A stretch of DNA of 20,910 nucleotides, from positions 1 to 20,910 of IMG/VR virus record IMGVR_UViG_3300045919_000358, one strand, 5' to 3'. This document shows, in pieces, positions 20,263 through 20,910 of this stretch. A program made the position numbers and the translations under genes. Every line of letters begins with the position of its first letter. Within the stretch, counting starts at the first letter, position 1. Source of the DNA: a virus. The notes under the pieces are model-generated. The model had not been told where the DNA came from and did no database searches. It saw only the letters and a program-made list of their open reading frames with translations.

Positions 20263-20290
20263 ATCGTTGCAGACCAGCGAGGCAATCGTG
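20073..20290. other. Candidate replication origin with iterons and palindromes
   Basis: The 9-mer GCAACGATT or its complement AATCGTTGC occurs exactly at 20146-20154, 20156-20164, 20169-20177, 20222-20230 and 20262-20270. Degenerate copies lie at 20137-20145, 20237-20245 and near 20283. Two copies form a perfect 22-bp palindrome (20156-20177, arms GCAACGATTCG and CGAATCGTTGC). An AT-rich stretch to the left holds a 14-bp inverted repeat (20072-20085 with 20114-20127) and a nested 8-bp one (20097-20104 with 20112-20119). Iterons plus an AT-rich unwinding element next to the primase-helicase gene are typical of an origin. Confidence 0.65.
20193..20224. repeat. Strong hairpin inside the origin-like region
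   Basis: ATTGGG (20193-20198) pairs with CCCAAT (20219-20224), and CCCCTAC (20202-20208) pairs with GTAGGGG (20212-20218). The loop is GTA and a GAC bulge lies on one side, giving a 13-bp stem. No T-run follows, so it is not a standard terminator. It lies between iterons and may act as a single-strand initiation site or an attenuator. Confidence 0.55.
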
Positions 20291-20518
20291 CAAAAAATTA
20301 CGAAAATGAGCGAGGACGGCAAACTTGTCGGCGACTCTCACCCGAACGCTCGGTACTCGGATCACGAGGTCGAACTGATGCGCCAGCTTCGTGAAGGCGG
20401 CATGAAGATCGTGGATATCGCCCGGCGTTTCGGCTGCTCGCGGGCTCAGGCCGGCAAGGTAGTCAACTACACGGCGCGGCGCTCCGTGGCGGCCCGGATC
20501 CGGTTCTCCATCGACTGA
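20288..20518 (+). CDS. HTH DNA-binding protein
   Basis: A protein of about 76 aa from a GTG at 20288, which has GAGG 5 nt upstream. A TTG at 20267 and an ATG at 20306 are alternatives. The core is NARYSDHEVELMRQLREGGM then KIVDIARRFGCSRAQAGKVV, a clear resolvase- or terminase-like helix-turn-helix, ending in a basic tail. It is probably a DNA-binding regulator or a packaging accessory, since the small terminase gene follows. The sequence does not say which. Confidence 0.7.
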   Translation: MQKITKMSEDGKLVGDSHPNARYSDHEVELMRQLREGGMKIVDIARRFGCSRAQAGKVVNYTARRSVAARIRFSID

Positions 20519-20542
20519 CCGGGCGGCGCTATCGTCGCTGGC

Positions 20543-20910
20543 ATGGCAACCGACGACGACCAGGACTTCGATCCAACCGACCGCCCCCCGGTGACACGGG
20601 GCGAGATGCGCGCTGTCGCGCTCGAGATGCTTGAGGCCGGCGCCAAGGATCTGGAAATTTGCGAGGCGCTGGGTATCCACCGGGTGACGTTTTGGCGTTG
20701 GTTCCGCAACGACCCGGTCGGGCGCGAGAAGGCGGCCGCCAGCCGCAGGGTCGCGGTGGACCAGCTGATCAGCGAAGCAAAACGGCGGGCGCTGAACGGT
20801 TCCGACAGCCTCATGATCTTCATGCTGAAGAACCTGGCGGCGGATCAATTCACCGACCGAAGCAAAATTCAGCACGAGGGCGCGGTCAGTCTTGCGGTTG
20901 TGACGGGCGT
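20543..20910 (+). CDS. Terminase small subunit, 3' partial
   Basis: The frame opens at an ATG (20543) and runs off the window with 122 residues visible. Residues 20-55 form a helix-turn-helix (EMRAVALEMLEAGAKDLEIC, then EALGIHRVTFWRWFRND). Residues 80-110 are SEAKRRALNGSDSLMIFMLK and DRSKIQHEGAV. The HTH followed by the 'D-S-L-M-I-F-M-L-K-N' helix and the 'DRSKxQHEGAV' strand are typical of phage small terminases, which recognise the packaging site. The large subunit should follow beyond the window. It starts 24 bp after the HTH gene. Confidence 0.8.
   Translation, partial: MATDDDQDFDPTDRPPVTRGEMRAVALEMLEAGAKDLEICEALGIHRVTFWRWFRNDPVGREKAAASRRVAVDQLISEAKRRALNGSDSLMIFMLKNLAADQFTDRSKIQHEGAVSLAVVTG

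Noticed and set aside
20137-20290. Repeats considered as a CRISPR array
   Set aside because: The repeated unit is only 9 bp, occurs in both orientations and has irregular spacing, which fits iterons and not CRISPR.
19379-20875. Another 498-codon minus-strand frame
   Set aside because: It crosses the primase-helicase end, the iterons, the HTH gene and the terminase gene in antisense. It has no recognisable domain and no binding site.

Overview
The window looks like part of a tailed phage or prophage genome, probably a temperate podovirus-like phage of a high-GC Gram-negative host. A xanthomonad or burkholderia-type host would fit, but this is only a guess because no host gene is visible. Evidence for a phage: a T7-gp17-type tail fibre, holin-like genes, a family A DNA polymerase, a phage SSB, a CI/Cro-like control region and the start of a small terminase gene. 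Nearly every gene overlaps its neighbour by 1-4 bases (ATGA, GTGA, TTGA or TGATG junctions). No integrase, tRNA, insertion sequence or CRISPR array was seen.

Three transcription blocks are visible. (1) Rightward, 1-7270: the end of a large virion protein, the tail fibre, a string of small lysis or membrane genes, then a Cys-rich protein, an HTH-metallophosphoesterase and a small zinc protein. (2) Leftward, 17679 down to 7271: a repressor, then an early operon. It holds small accessory genes, a replication and repair set (DUF2800/PDDEXK nuclease, Enc34-type SSB, DNA polymerase, VRR-NUC nuclease, SNF2-type helicase), Ea22-like paralogues, several micropeptide genes and a DUF3653-like regulator. 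(3) Rightward, 17816 to the end: a Cro-like gene, a primase-helicase, an iteron-rich origin-like segment, an HTH gene and the start of a small terminase gene. Blocks 1 and 2 converge at 7270/7271 with abutting stop codons.

The clearest regulatory signal is a 16-bp operator, TTTAG-N6-CTAAA. It sits at exactly the same place in three promoters: leftward at 17162-17190, rightward at 17746-17774, and an internal leftward one at 15832-15860 in front of the replication genes. In each case the order is -35 box, 5 nt, operator, with the operator covering four bases of the -10 box. A degenerate fourth copy lies over the likely repressor promoter. This suggests that one small repressor, which lacks a self-cleavage domain, controls early-left, early-right and replication transcription together.

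Other points of interest are an 84-aa early protein ending in an SSB-like DDIPF tail, a composition break inside the tail fibre gene that marks a swapped receptor-binding module, overlapping 27-51 aa genes at 9274-9601, and a palindrome and iteron cluster at 20073-20290 that is a good candidate replication origin.
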